From CAZVEV01 sp964625865 (GTDB lineage Bacteria; Planctomycetota; Phycisphaerae; SM23-33), in NCBI GenBank assembly GCA_964625865.1, contig CAZVEV010000133.1, positions 1-15,128 of the forward strand: DNA of 15,128 bases, in the 5' to 3' direction. Positions 1 to 8,200 of this stretch are shown piece after piece. Made by a program: the position numbers and the translations under genes. The notes below the pieces were generated by a model. That model had not been told where the DNA came from, made no database searches, and was given only the letters and a program-made list of their open reading frames with translations. The stretch's first letter is position 1. Each line of letters starts with the position of its first letter.

Positions 1-3
1 CCC

Positions 4-66
4 AAAGCCCCCCGACGGCGTCGGGGGGATCCCCCGGACGTCCCGATGTACATCGGGAGGGGCTTT
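4..66 (-). terminator. Overlapping palindromes downstream of the sulfatase operon, candidate terminator
   Basis: About 40 bp past the stop of the last sulfatase gene are three palindromes. Positions 8-16 pair with 20-28 (9-bp GC stem, 3-nt loop). Positions 24-35 form the 12-bp palindrome GGGGGATCCCCC. Positions 41-58 form the 18-bp palindrome TCCCGATGTACATCGGGA. They are enclosed by AAAGCCC at 4-10 and GGGCTTT at 60-66. Read leftward, the 8-28 hairpin would be followed by CTTTGGG, so there is only a short U run. Termination is inferred from position and stem strength. It could equally be a REP-like interspersed repeat. Confidence 0.45.
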
Positions 67-106
67 CACCTGTTTGCGATGTCGCCCCAAGTGAATCAGC
101 CCGTCA

Positions 107-1681
107 TCACTCCCAATGCTTCTCGCGGACCTTCATCAATTGGGGATACTTCTCGTCAGTGTCCTTCAGTGCCTTCTTCAGGCGGAGAAGCTTCGCTTTG
201 AGGTTCTTGACGACTGACGCGTACTCCGGACGGCCGTAGACGTTCCTCAATTCCTTGGGGTCCTTCTTCAGGTCATACAGCTCCCAGCCGACCTTGGTCG
301 GACTCTTCTGTGCCCCCTTCATGCCAAGCCCCAAACCGTAGAAGAAGATCAGCTTGTACTGTTTCGTCCGAACGCCGTAATGCGCGGGGCGGCTGCAATG
401 CAGCCAGTAGCGGTAGTACATGCTCGTCCGCCAGTCCGTCGGCGTCCTGCCCCCGGTGTTCGCCCGGAAGCTGCGCCCCTGCATGTCGCCTGGCGTCTCG
501 AGCCCCGCATAGTCGAGAAACGTCGGCGCGAAGTCCGTATTGAGGACGATGTCATCATTCGTTGATCCCGGCTTGATCTCGCGGGGGTAACGGATGATAA
601 ACGGCATGCGGAGGGCTTCCTCAAAGATCCACCGCTTGTCGATGTAGTTGTGCTCGCCGAGGAAGAAGCCCTGGTCGGACGTGTAGATGACCACCGTGTT
701 GTCGGCCAGGCCCTGGTCGTCGAGATACTTCAACAGGCGCCCCACGTTCTCGTCGTTGCCCGCGATGCAGCGGAGATAGTCTTTGAGGTACTTCTGGTAC
801 GTGACCTTGCGCTGCTGCTTCGAGGGCAACCCGCTGACATCGAGCTGCCCGGTCGGGTAGTTCCGCTTGCCCATCCGCCCGGTGAGCGTCTCGATGGTGT
901 ACCCATATTCGCGCGAGCCTGACGACCGGTGGGCCAGGTCCTCGAAGAGGCTGTCCGGCTCGGGAATGGTTGTGTTGGCAAATAACTTCTCAAACCGTTT
1001 CGCGTAGTGCCATGGCGCATGGGGCGCCTTGAACTGGCACATCAGGAAGAACGGCTTGTTCGCCTCGCGCTTTTTGAGCCAGTCCAGCGACAGGTCCGTG
1101 ATGATGTCGGTCACGTAGCCGGTGTGGACTTTGGGTTTGCCCCCGATCTCGGTCAGAACGGGATTGTGGTACTTGCCCTGTCCGGGCAGGACGTTCCAGT
1201 AGTCAAAGCCGCTGGGCTTCGTTTTCAAGTGCCACTTGCCCACCATCGCCGTCTGGTATCCGCCGGCCCGCATGAGCTTGGCTACGTTTTGCCGAGCAGG
1301 GTCGATCTTGTCCGCCAGCGTGTAGACGTTGTTGATATGGCTGTACTGACCGGTAAGGATCGTCGCGCGGCTTGGCACGCAGATCGAGTTGGTGCAAAGG
1401 CACGTATCGAGCCTTATCCCCTGCGCCGCGAGGCGGTCGAGGTTCTTGGTCGGCGCGATCTTCGCCAGTCGCGACCCATAACATCCAAACGCCTGCGTGG
1501 TATGGTCGTCCGCCATAATATAGAGGATGTTAGGTCTCCCCGCCTGCTTGCTTGCCCTGAGCGCAGCCGAAGGGCGGCTTCGGACGTCTGCGCCAAGTTC
1601 CCTCCTCGGCGCCGCCAAAGCTGCTGCCCCAAGCCCGACGGTCTTCAGAAACGCGCGTCTCGTCTGTGCAGGTTCGTTCAC
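107..1681 (-). CDS. Sulfatase C, Tat-exported, similar to N-acetylglucosamine-6-O-sulfatases
   Basis: A 524-residue formylglycine-dependent sulfatase predicted to hydrolyse a sulfate ester outside the cytoplasm. A Tat signal with TRRAFLK lies at residues 7-13. The metal-binding pair D58/D59 is in the MADDH segment, the CVPSR motif (residues 101-105) would be converted to formylglycine at C101, and D336-Q337 in SDQG supplies further metal ligands. The run from MADDH through GKWHLK, FDYW and GQGKYHNP resembles, from memory, the sulfatase subfamily S1_11 that includes glycosaminoglycan GlcNAc-6-O-sulfatases; substrate is therefore inferred. Residues 32-45 (DVRSRPSAALRASK) are repeat-derived. The start is GTG at 1681, chosen because AAGGA lies about 8 nt upstream, overlapping the TAA of sulfatase B, and because it gives a complete Tat signal. 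It is the last gene of the operon, 10 bp after sulfatase B. Confidence 0.93.
   Translation of the reverse strand: MNEPAQTRRAFLKTVGLGAAALAAPRRELGADVRSRPSAALRASKQAGRPNILYIMADDHTTQAFGCYGSRLAKIAPTKNLDRLAAQGIRLDTCLCTNSICVPSRATILTGQYSHINNVYTLADKIDPARQNVAKLMRAGGYQTAMVGKWHLKTKPSGFDYWNVLPGQGKYHNPVLTEIGGKPKVHTGYVTDIITDLSLDWLKKREANKPFFLMCQFKAPHAPWHYAKRFEKLFANTTIPEPDSLFEDLAHRSSGSREYGYTIETLTGRMGKRNYPTGQLDVSGLPSKQQRKVTYQKYLKDYLRCIAGNDENVGRLLKYLDDQGLADNTVVIYTSDQGFFLGEHNYIDKRWIFEEALRMPFIIRYPREIKPGSTNDDIVLNTDFAPTFLDYAGLETPGDMQGRSFRANTGGRTPTDWRTSMYYRYWLHCSRPAHYGVRTKQYKLIFFYGLGLGMKGAQKSPTKVGWELYDLKKDPKELRNVYGRPEYASVVKNLKAKLLRLKKALKDTDEKYPQLMKVREKHWE
1547..1588 (-). repeat. Copy 1 of 42-bp interspersed repeat inside sulfatase C
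   Basis: On the coding strand this 42-bp block encodes DVRSRPSAALRASK between the Tat signal and the catalytic domain. It matches the block at 5081-5122 at 38 of 42 positions by eye. The core on the plus strand is CCTGAGCGCAGCCGAAGG, close to CCTGAGCGAAGTCGAAGG, which I recall as a frequent interspersed repeat core in environmental genomes. It contributes a whole number of codons and no stop in the gene's frame. Confidence 0.75.
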
Positions 1682-1691
1682 GTCTGTGTCC

Positions 1692-3569
1692 TTATGGGGC
1701 CTTTCCCAGTTTCGCCGGTACGTAGGTCGCCATCCGACTGAGGAAATCCGCAGGGAAGATTCCCTTCATGCCCGCCTTCTTCATTGCCGCAATGGCAGGG
1801 CGGGCGCGATTGCCGATGCGGTCGAGCACGTTCATCGCCCGCAAGCGGACAAACGGCGTCTCGTGCTTCAATGCGGCCGTCAGGACCGGCAGGGCGCCGG
1901 CGGTGTCGCCCAGATTGCACAGCGCGTCGGCGGCCGCGATGCGGACGATGGGGGAGGTGTCGGTCAGGGCCTTGCCCAACGCGTCGCGGGCCGGTTTGGC
2001 GTCTTCGCCCAGTGCGGTCAGGCCCACAGCCGCCCACCATCGCACCGCCGACTCCTCGTCGGCCAGCAACGTGATCAGCGCGGGCACGTTCGCCGGGGCG
2101 GTCGCATTGGCCAAGTCGGCGGCGTGCATCAACCGCTTCTGCGGGTGTTTCGTGGCATCGTGGGCGATCTGGAACGGCGTGGAGTCGGCCGAGCGGCGAT
2201 GCATCTCGTACTCAGGCAGGAGCCCGAGGTCGCCCGTGCGGGTCATCCATGCCTTCAGTTCCGTCCGCATGCGTTTCATCACATCAGCGTACTTGGCCTG
2301 CCCCGCAAGATTGCGGATCTGGTGCGGATCGGCGGCGGTGTCGTAGAGTTCCTCCAGCGGCTTGGTCGGCTGGAAGTAGCGTGCCCGGATCGCGTTGAGC
2401 TTGCCCTCGCCCGCCAAGCGGCGCCAGACCTGCATGGTGGGCATCTGCTCGGTGTAGCTGACGAACTGCGACCAGGTGAGGTGAGGCATGTAGTTGCGGA
2501 TATACTGGAACTGCTTGTCGCGGACCACCCGAACGGTGTCGTACCGCTCGGCCATCCGGTCGCGAATGGCGTAGACGTAGCGTCGCGGCGTGGCGGCCGC
2601 GGCGGCGCCGAGGAATGGCTGGCCCTGCATGTGAGGCGGAATCTTCACGCCGACCAGCGACAGGACGGTTGGGGCGAAGTCGACGAAGCTGACCATGCGA
2701 TCGATGGTCTTGCCGCGCCCTGCCGGGGCCAGGCGCTGATACTTCGGCGGGAAATACACGATGAACGGCACGTGCAGGCCGGACTGCCAGACCCACTTCT
2801 TGCACCCGGGCAGGCCCGCACCGTGGTCGGAGAAGAACAGCACGATGGTGTTCTCGGCAAGCCCGTCTTCGGCGAGTTGGGCCAGCACCTTGCCCGCCTG
2901 TCCGTCCATGGTGGCGATGTTCTCGTAGTAGTGGGCCCAGTTGTTCCGCACCTCGGGCGTATCGGGGTGGAACGGCGGGATCGGAACCTTGGCCGGCGGG
3001 AAGCGTTTTAGGTCCTTGGGCTGTCTGCGACACCGGCTCTCGTGGGTGATTGTGAAGTTGAACACCGCGAAGAACGGCTGGCCCGGATTGCGCTTTCGCC
3101 AGTGGGCCTTGCGGGACGACTCATCCCAGGCGGTCCTGGGGGTGGCGAAATTGTAGTCGGTCTTGGAGTTGTTCGTGCAGTAGTAGCCGGCCTTGCGGAG
3201 GTACTCGCCGAAGCACTTGACGTTTGCGGGAAGGCGCGTGCGTGATCGCATATCGTGACTGCCCAGCGTCGACGGGAACACACCGGTAATCAGGCACGAG
3301 CGATTCGGCGAGCAGACGCCGGTAACCCCGTAAGCATTTGTGTATCGCACGCCCCGGGCGGCAAGGCGGTCCAGGTTCGGCGTCTTGGCGAACGTATCGC
3401 CGTAGCATCCAAGATTCGCCGAGATGTCCTCACACGTGATCCACAGGATGTTCGGTCTGTCCCGCTTACCGTCTTGCGCGTCTTTGGCGTCTACCCAACT
3501 CGGCGCTGCCAGGATTCCTGCGCCGAGCGCGCCGGCCCTGAGCAGTTCCCGTCGCTTCAGATTTCTCAT
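1692..3569 (-). CDS. Sulfatase B with C-terminal HEAT-like repeats
   Basis: A 625-residue exported sulfatase. The N-terminus has KRRELLRAGA followed by a small hydrophobic stretch (residues 5-25), a Tat-like signal with L in place of the usual F. The catalytic domain starts at RPNILWITCEDIS (about 38-50); E47/D48 replace the usual Asp-Asp pair, and CSPNR (86-90) carries the formylglycine cysteine with N where S, T or A is usual. D248-H249 in FFSDHG are further metal ligands. After about residue 484 the sequence turns into alpha-helical HEAT-like repeats (PALITLLADEESAVRWWAAV, then VRIAAADAL and VRLRAMNVL), a tail seen in some planctomycete sulfatases and probably for protein or glycan contact. 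The ATG at 3569 overlaps the TGA of sulfatase A (ATGA) and has GGAG about 6 nt upstream. A longer frame extends to 4826 but only reads across sulfatase A. The substrate is unknown. Confidence 0.92.
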   Translation of the reverse strand: MRNLKRRELLRAGALGAGILAAPSWVDAKDAQDGKRDRPNILWITCEDISANLGCYGDTFAKTPNLDRLAARGVRYTNAYGVTGVCSPNRSCLITGVFPSTLGSHDMRSRTRLPANVKCFGEYLRKAGYYCTNNSKTDYNFATPRTAWDESSRKAHWRKRNPGQPFFAVFNFTITHESRCRRQPKDLKRFPPAKVPIPPFHPDTPEVRNNWAHYYENIATMDGQAGKVLAQLAEDGLAENTIVLFFSDHGAGLPGCKKWVWQSGLHVPFIVYFPPKYQRLAPAGRGKTIDRMVSFVDFAPTVLSLVGVKIPPHMQGQPFLGAAAAATPRRYVYAIRDRMAERYDTVRVVRDKQFQYIRNYMPHLTWSQFVSYTEQMPTMQVWRRLAGEGKLNAIRARYFQPTKPLEELYDTAADPHQIRNLAGQAKYADVMKRMRTELKAWMTRTGDLGLLPEYEMHRRSADSTPFQIAHDATKHPQKRLMHAADLANATAPANVPALITLLADEESAVRWWAAVGLTALGEDAKPARDALGKALTDTSPIVRIAAADALCNLGDTAGALPVLTAALKHETPFVRLRAMNVLDRIGNRARPAIAAMKKAGMKGIFPADFLSRMATYVPAKLGKAP

Positions 3570-5212
3570 TGTCTCTCCGTCCCTTTCGGCTGCTTCTTTC
3601 GTTTCTTGCCCCCGCCCCCGGGCTTCTTCGGTCGACCCTTGCCCGCCCACTGCACCCACAATGCCTCCAGGTGCTTGACCTTCTCGGGCATTTTGGGTGC
3701 GAGGTTGTTCAGTTCGACCGGGTCGGCAACCATGTCGTACAGTTCCCAGGGCTTGTTGTCCATCTTCACGAGTTTCCATTTGCCCTGTCGCACAGCCCGG
3801 CCGTGCGCGAAGCGCCAGTACAGCACGTCGTGCCCTTCTCGCTGCTTCCCGCGGAAGATCGGCACCATGGACTTGCCGTCCACCGGGCGAATCGTGTTGC
3901 CCTTGAATGTTTTGGGGTATTCGCAACCGGCCAGATCCAGCGCGGTGGGCATGATGTCGATGATGTGGCAGACCTGGTCGGTCAGCTTGCCACCCTCCTT
4001 GATGACCTTCGGCCACTGGACCACCAGGGGCAGGAGGATGCCTCCCTCGTGATCGTACTGCTTGAACATCCGGAACGGCGTGTTGGATGCATTGGCCCAG
4101 CCGTAACCGTAACTCTGCCACGTATCCTCTGGCCCGGGCATCACGTCGGGCAGATTGCCGATCTTCATCACCTTGCCGTCGCGCGACGTCTTGTTCAGCC
4201 AGCCCCCCCGGCGGTTCGGGGAGAACTCCACGTGGCATCCGCCGTTGTCTATCGTGAACATCAGGACGGTGTTGTCGAGCCGGCCCGTGCGTTTCAACGC
4301 GTCGATGATCCGCCCGATTCCTCGGTCCATGCGGTCGACCTGGGCGGCGTAGACCTCCATCCGGCGCTCCTGCCACGGCTTGTGCCTGGCGTCCTCCCAG
4401 GCGGGAACCTTCTCGTTCCGCGGCGAGAGCGCCACGTCCTTCGGGACGACGCCTAACTTCTTCATCCGCGCCAGGCGCTGCAGGCGAAGCGCGTCCCAGC
4501 CCATCGCGTACTTGCCCTTGTACAGCGCGACGTCCTCGGGCGGGGCATGGAGCGGCCAGTGGGCGGCGGTGTAGGCCACGTGCAGGAACAGCGGCGTGCC
4601 CTTGGGCGTGTCCTCGATGTACTTCGCCGCGTTGTCCGAGATCGCGTCGGTGTAGAAGAAGTCCTTGTCTTTCCACTCGTGTTCGGCGTTGTCTTCGCCG
4701 CGCTTGAGGAACAGCGGCGCAAAGAAGCTGCCGCACCCGCTCAGCGTGCCGAAGAACGTCTTGAATCCGCGCTGGGGCGGCGTCTGCTTGCCCCCGCCGG
4801 CTACGTGCCACTTGCCTGACATGCACGTGTTGTACCCCGCCTTGCCGAGCACCTCAGCCGCCGTGACCGTGTCGGCGCCGAACCCGCGAATGTGGTACAA
4901 GCCCGTCAGCAGCGACGCCCGCGTCGGGGCGCACATGTTCTCCGAGTGATACTGCGTGAACCGAATCCCCCGGGCGGCGATGGAGTCGATGTGCGGCGTG
5001 GGGATCTCCCCGCCGTAACAGCCGATATCCGAGTACCCCATATCGTCCGCCATAATCACGACAATATCAGGGCGATCCCGCTTGCTCGCCCTGAGCGAAG
5101 TCGAAGGGCGGCTTCGCACGTCTTCAGAAAGCCCCCAATTCGGCGCAGCAACAACCGCCCCCGCGCCCACCGCCCTGAGAAACCCCCGCCGCGTCACATT
5201 CACTGCTGTCAT
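3566..5212 (-). CDS. Sulfatase A, arylsulfatase-like, Tat-exported
   Basis: A 548-residue formylglycine sulfatase. TRRGFLR at residues 7-13 followed by an Ala/Val-rich segment is a clear Tat signal. D56/D57 in MADDMGYSDIGCYGGEI are metal ligands, CAPTR (94-98) contains the formylglycine cysteine C94, SGKWH follows in the expected place, and IDNGGCH supplies the second metal set. The MADDMGYSDIGCYGG segment and the RRGGWLNKTS and HEGGI blocks resemble, from memory, the large arylsulfatase group S1_4. Residues 31-44 (DVRSRPSTSLRASK) are encoded by the same repeat found in sulfatase C. The last 25 or so residues are Lys/Gly/Pro-rich and probably disordered. ATG at 5212 has GGACGGAG just upstream and lies 12 bp after the stop of the triheme gene; its TGA overlaps the next ATG, suggesting translational coupling. 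Confidence 0.93.
   Translation of the reverse strand: MTAVNVTRRGFLRAVGAGAVVAAPNWGLSEDVRSRPSTSLRASKRDRPDIVVIMADDMGYSDIGCYGGEIPTPHIDSIAARGIRFTQYHSENMCAPTRASLLTGLYHIRGFGADTVTAAEVLGKAGYNTCMSGKWHVAGGGKQTPPQRGFKTFFGTLSGCGSFFAPLFLKRGEDNAEHEWKDKDFFYTDAISDNAAKYIEDTPKGTPLFLHVAYTAAHWPLHAPPEDVALYKGKYAMGWDALRLQRLARMKKLGVVPKDVALSPRNEKVPAWEDARHKPWQERRMEVYAAQVDRMDRGIGRIIDALKRTGRLDNTVLMFTIDNGGCHVEFSPNRRGGWLNKTSRDGKVMKIGNLPDVMPGPEDTWQSYGYGWANASNTPFRMFKQYDHEGGILLPLVVQWPKVIKEGGKLTDQVCHIIDIMPTALDLAGCEYPKTFKGNTIRPVDGKSMVPIFRGKQREGHDVLYWRFAHGRAVRQGKWKLVKMDNKPWELYDMVADPVELNNLAPKMPEKVKHLEALWVQWAGKGRPKKPGGGGKKRKKQPKGTERQ
5081..5122 (-). repeat. Copy 2 of 42-bp interspersed repeat inside sulfatase A
   Basis: This block encodes DVRSRPSTSLRASK right after the Tat signal of sulfatase A and in the same frame as the copy at 1547-1588. 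The plus-strand core is CCTGAGCGAAGTCGAAGG. GCGAAG at 5094-5099 can pair with CTTCGC at 5112-5117, so the unit can form a small hairpin. The middle sulfatase of the operon has no copy. Confidence 0.75.
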
Positions 5213-5224
5213 ACTCCGTCCTAC

Positions 5225-8200
5225 TCACTTTGTCTTGGACTTCGCGTCTGCATCGTCATCGCTGAACACGAACACGTACTTGAGGTCGAGATACTGCTTC
5301 TCTCGCAGGGCAAGCTTGACGTAGCGGGCTCGGGGCTTGTTGGCGAGTTTGACGTTCCACTGCTCGCAGACCCGCTTGGCCCGCCAGACCTCCGTCCAGG
5401 TCTTCTTGTCGGTCGAGAGCGACATTGTCAGCGTCCGGGCGAACTCCTGGCAGGATTCCAGGCGATTGACGATCTCCACTTCGCTGATCGCCGTCTCGGA
5501 AGGCAAGGTGATGATGATCCACGGACTGTCTTCCTTCTCGGTACAGACGGCCCAGTGATTGGCGTACGGCTGACCGGTCAGAAGCTTGTCCTTGTCCTTG
5601 CTCCATTTAGGTATGATCGAACTGGCCTCGTAGGTCGCGGTCTTCGAGACCCAGCCGGTCTTGCGCGTGGGCCACGTCGTGTTGGTCGTCCGCGCGAGAG
5701 GCAGGACAGGGACGGGCTTGGGCTTCCTGGCCAGCTCCTCGGGCATGTCCACCCGCGGGTCGGCCAGCAGGGTGTCGCGGCCGAGCTGGAGGGCCTTGAG
5801 CATCAGTTGGTAGTCGGCGTCGGTGGTATCCTTGAAGACGGGCCCGCCGTTGGCGGCTTTGCAGAGCTGCAGGCCGCCGGCCTTCTTCGACAGCGGGGCG
5901 GTCAGCATCTGGCTCCATTCGGGGTGGGTCAGGTTGATGCGATGGACGGGGCCGATCTGTCCGATCATGGAAATCCGCCCATGGCCGAGTTGGAACGAGC
6001 CGAGCGCCGCATCGTTCCAGATCTTGCTCGTGACGGTAATCGTCCCCCGCCCGCGGGGATTGTAGTTATACGTCTGTGGCGTGACCTGTCGCGCGTGGCA
6101 GGCGATGCAGCGCTTGTTGAACACGGGCAGGAAGTCCCTGCGGAACCACTTGCCCTTGTCGGTCACGTACCAGCGGTCCCGCCCGCCCATCACGTTCGTG
6201 TTGGTAAACTCGTACGTGCCGTAGTACGGCACGTTGGCGTCGATCCACATATAGATGCGTTTGCGGTCTTCGAGGGCCACGACCTTGCCGCTGTGCTTGG
6301 TCTCGATCCGCTTGCGAATGGCGCTGACCATCGCCCCGCGTCCCTTGGCCGTCCCTTCCTCGTGGCCCGTGCCCGCCAGCGGGATGTAGTGCACCTGCCC
6401 GCGATCGATCAGCGAATCGTACGCCATCGAGTGCGAGTGCGTCTTGTCGCCCGACAGGTCGAGCGCGGCCTTGGGCGTGGCGCCGGAGTGGCATTTGACG
6501 CAGTGTTTGTCGAGGACCGGCTGGACAACCTTCGTGAAGTCGATCAGGCCCTTGTCGGTCCATGACGGGTATTTAGGTACCGACGGCGCCCGCCGGGCGG
6601 CGGCGACCGAAGAGGCTTTGGCCGGCGGCGGGGCGGAGCGGCTTTCGTGGCACCCGATGCAACTGCGCTTCTCGCCGGGCATGATATGGAGGGTGGACCC
6701 CATTCGCCGGATCGTGCGCCCCTCGGCGTCCAGAGCGTTGAAGGAGATGTCGCGGATGGCGGGGGCCTGAAAGTGGGCCGACCCGTCGGCCTCGACCGGT
6801 ACCGTGCCGATGATCCGCCGCACGTACATCGTGCCCCGCCCTATCGTGGGCGAATAGCCCCAGATCTGCGCCCCGCGCGGGTCACCGAATTTAGGTACCT
6901 GCTCGAGGATCGCCAGCTGCTTCACCTCGCCGCGTTTGACGTTCGTTCCCATGCCGATATGGACGTCCTGGACCAGGAACGTGCCCATCCGAGTGTCCGG
7001 AGCATGGTGGGCCTCGACGGGGTCCCGGAAGGCAAAAGCGGTATTCGCATTGTCCGAACTCACCACCGGCGGGCGGCGCCGCGGGGCCAGCACGACCGGG
7101 CTCCAGCAGCCGAGGGTGCCCTCGGCCTCGTAGATGCACTTGCGGTTGCCCCGGCTGTCGAGCAGGTACTGGCGGTTTTTCCGCCCGCCGTCCCCGCCGT
7201 AGGAGACGATGTACTGGTGCTCGTTGATCGGCCAGGGGTCCTGGTAGCCCCACGAGAGGGTCATGTCGCCGACGGTGGGCAGTTCACGCGTGACCCACCG
7301 GAAGCTCTCGCCGCGAATCGGCTCGAAGCCGGGGCGGTCCCACACCAGCCCGATCATGCCCGCGTGGTACTGGTGGTGCGGGCCGAACACGCAGACCACC
7401 TCGCCCCGCCCGGGGATCGCCCGGGCCTGCCAGAATCCGTTGGGGTCTTCCTTCGTGTTCGGGCCGAACAGTTGAAACGCCGTCCCGTCGGGGTTCATCG
7501 TCCAGAGGTTCTGGCGGCAGAAGACGTTCTTGTCCACGCCGTAGTCCCACCGCGTGAACAGCACGCGGCCATCGTTCATGATCTGCGGCGTGTGGTCGCT
7601 CAGCGAGTTGCCCGAGACGCGGCGGACGTTGGACCCGTCGCGATTGCAGACGTACAGCACGCCGGCGGGCTGCTTCTGGCAGACCACGCGCGTCCCCGCC
7701 CTCGTCGAGACGAACATGACCTCCCCGCTGGGCAGCAGCAGCGGGCTGATGTCATCGCACCAGCCTTTGGTGATCTGCTTGAGGCCGGTCCCGTCGACGC
7801 CAATCTCGTAGACGTGCCACCCCCCTCCCACGCCCCTTCGCCTCGCGGAGAAGAGGATCGTCTTGGCGTCGTAGGACACGTTCATGTCGAAGATCGCCGT
7901 GCCGTCTTCGGCGAAGATCACGCGCGGGGCCCTGTTCGGGCGGGCCGGGTCGAACACGCAGATGCTCGCAGGGGTCGCGCCGCGGGCGATGTACGGTGCA
8001 ATGGCGTTTACGGCAAACGGGGGGCAGCGGATGAAGGCGATGGGCGGCAGGGCCGCGATCTCCTTTCGCCAGAAGGCCTCGACGCGCCCGGCGGCGCCGA
8101 TGACCGGGGCCTCGGCGGCGGACGGAGCCAGCGCTGCGCTGACGGTCCGGCGCAGCGCCGCCAGGCGGCTCAGATACGCAGCGCCGGCGGGCGTGGGCGG

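Noticed and set aside
1692..4826. A single 1044-residue minus-strand protein
   Set aside because: Its first 419 codons read across sulfatase A in the wrong frame. The Tat-like signal and ribosome-binding site put the start at 3569.
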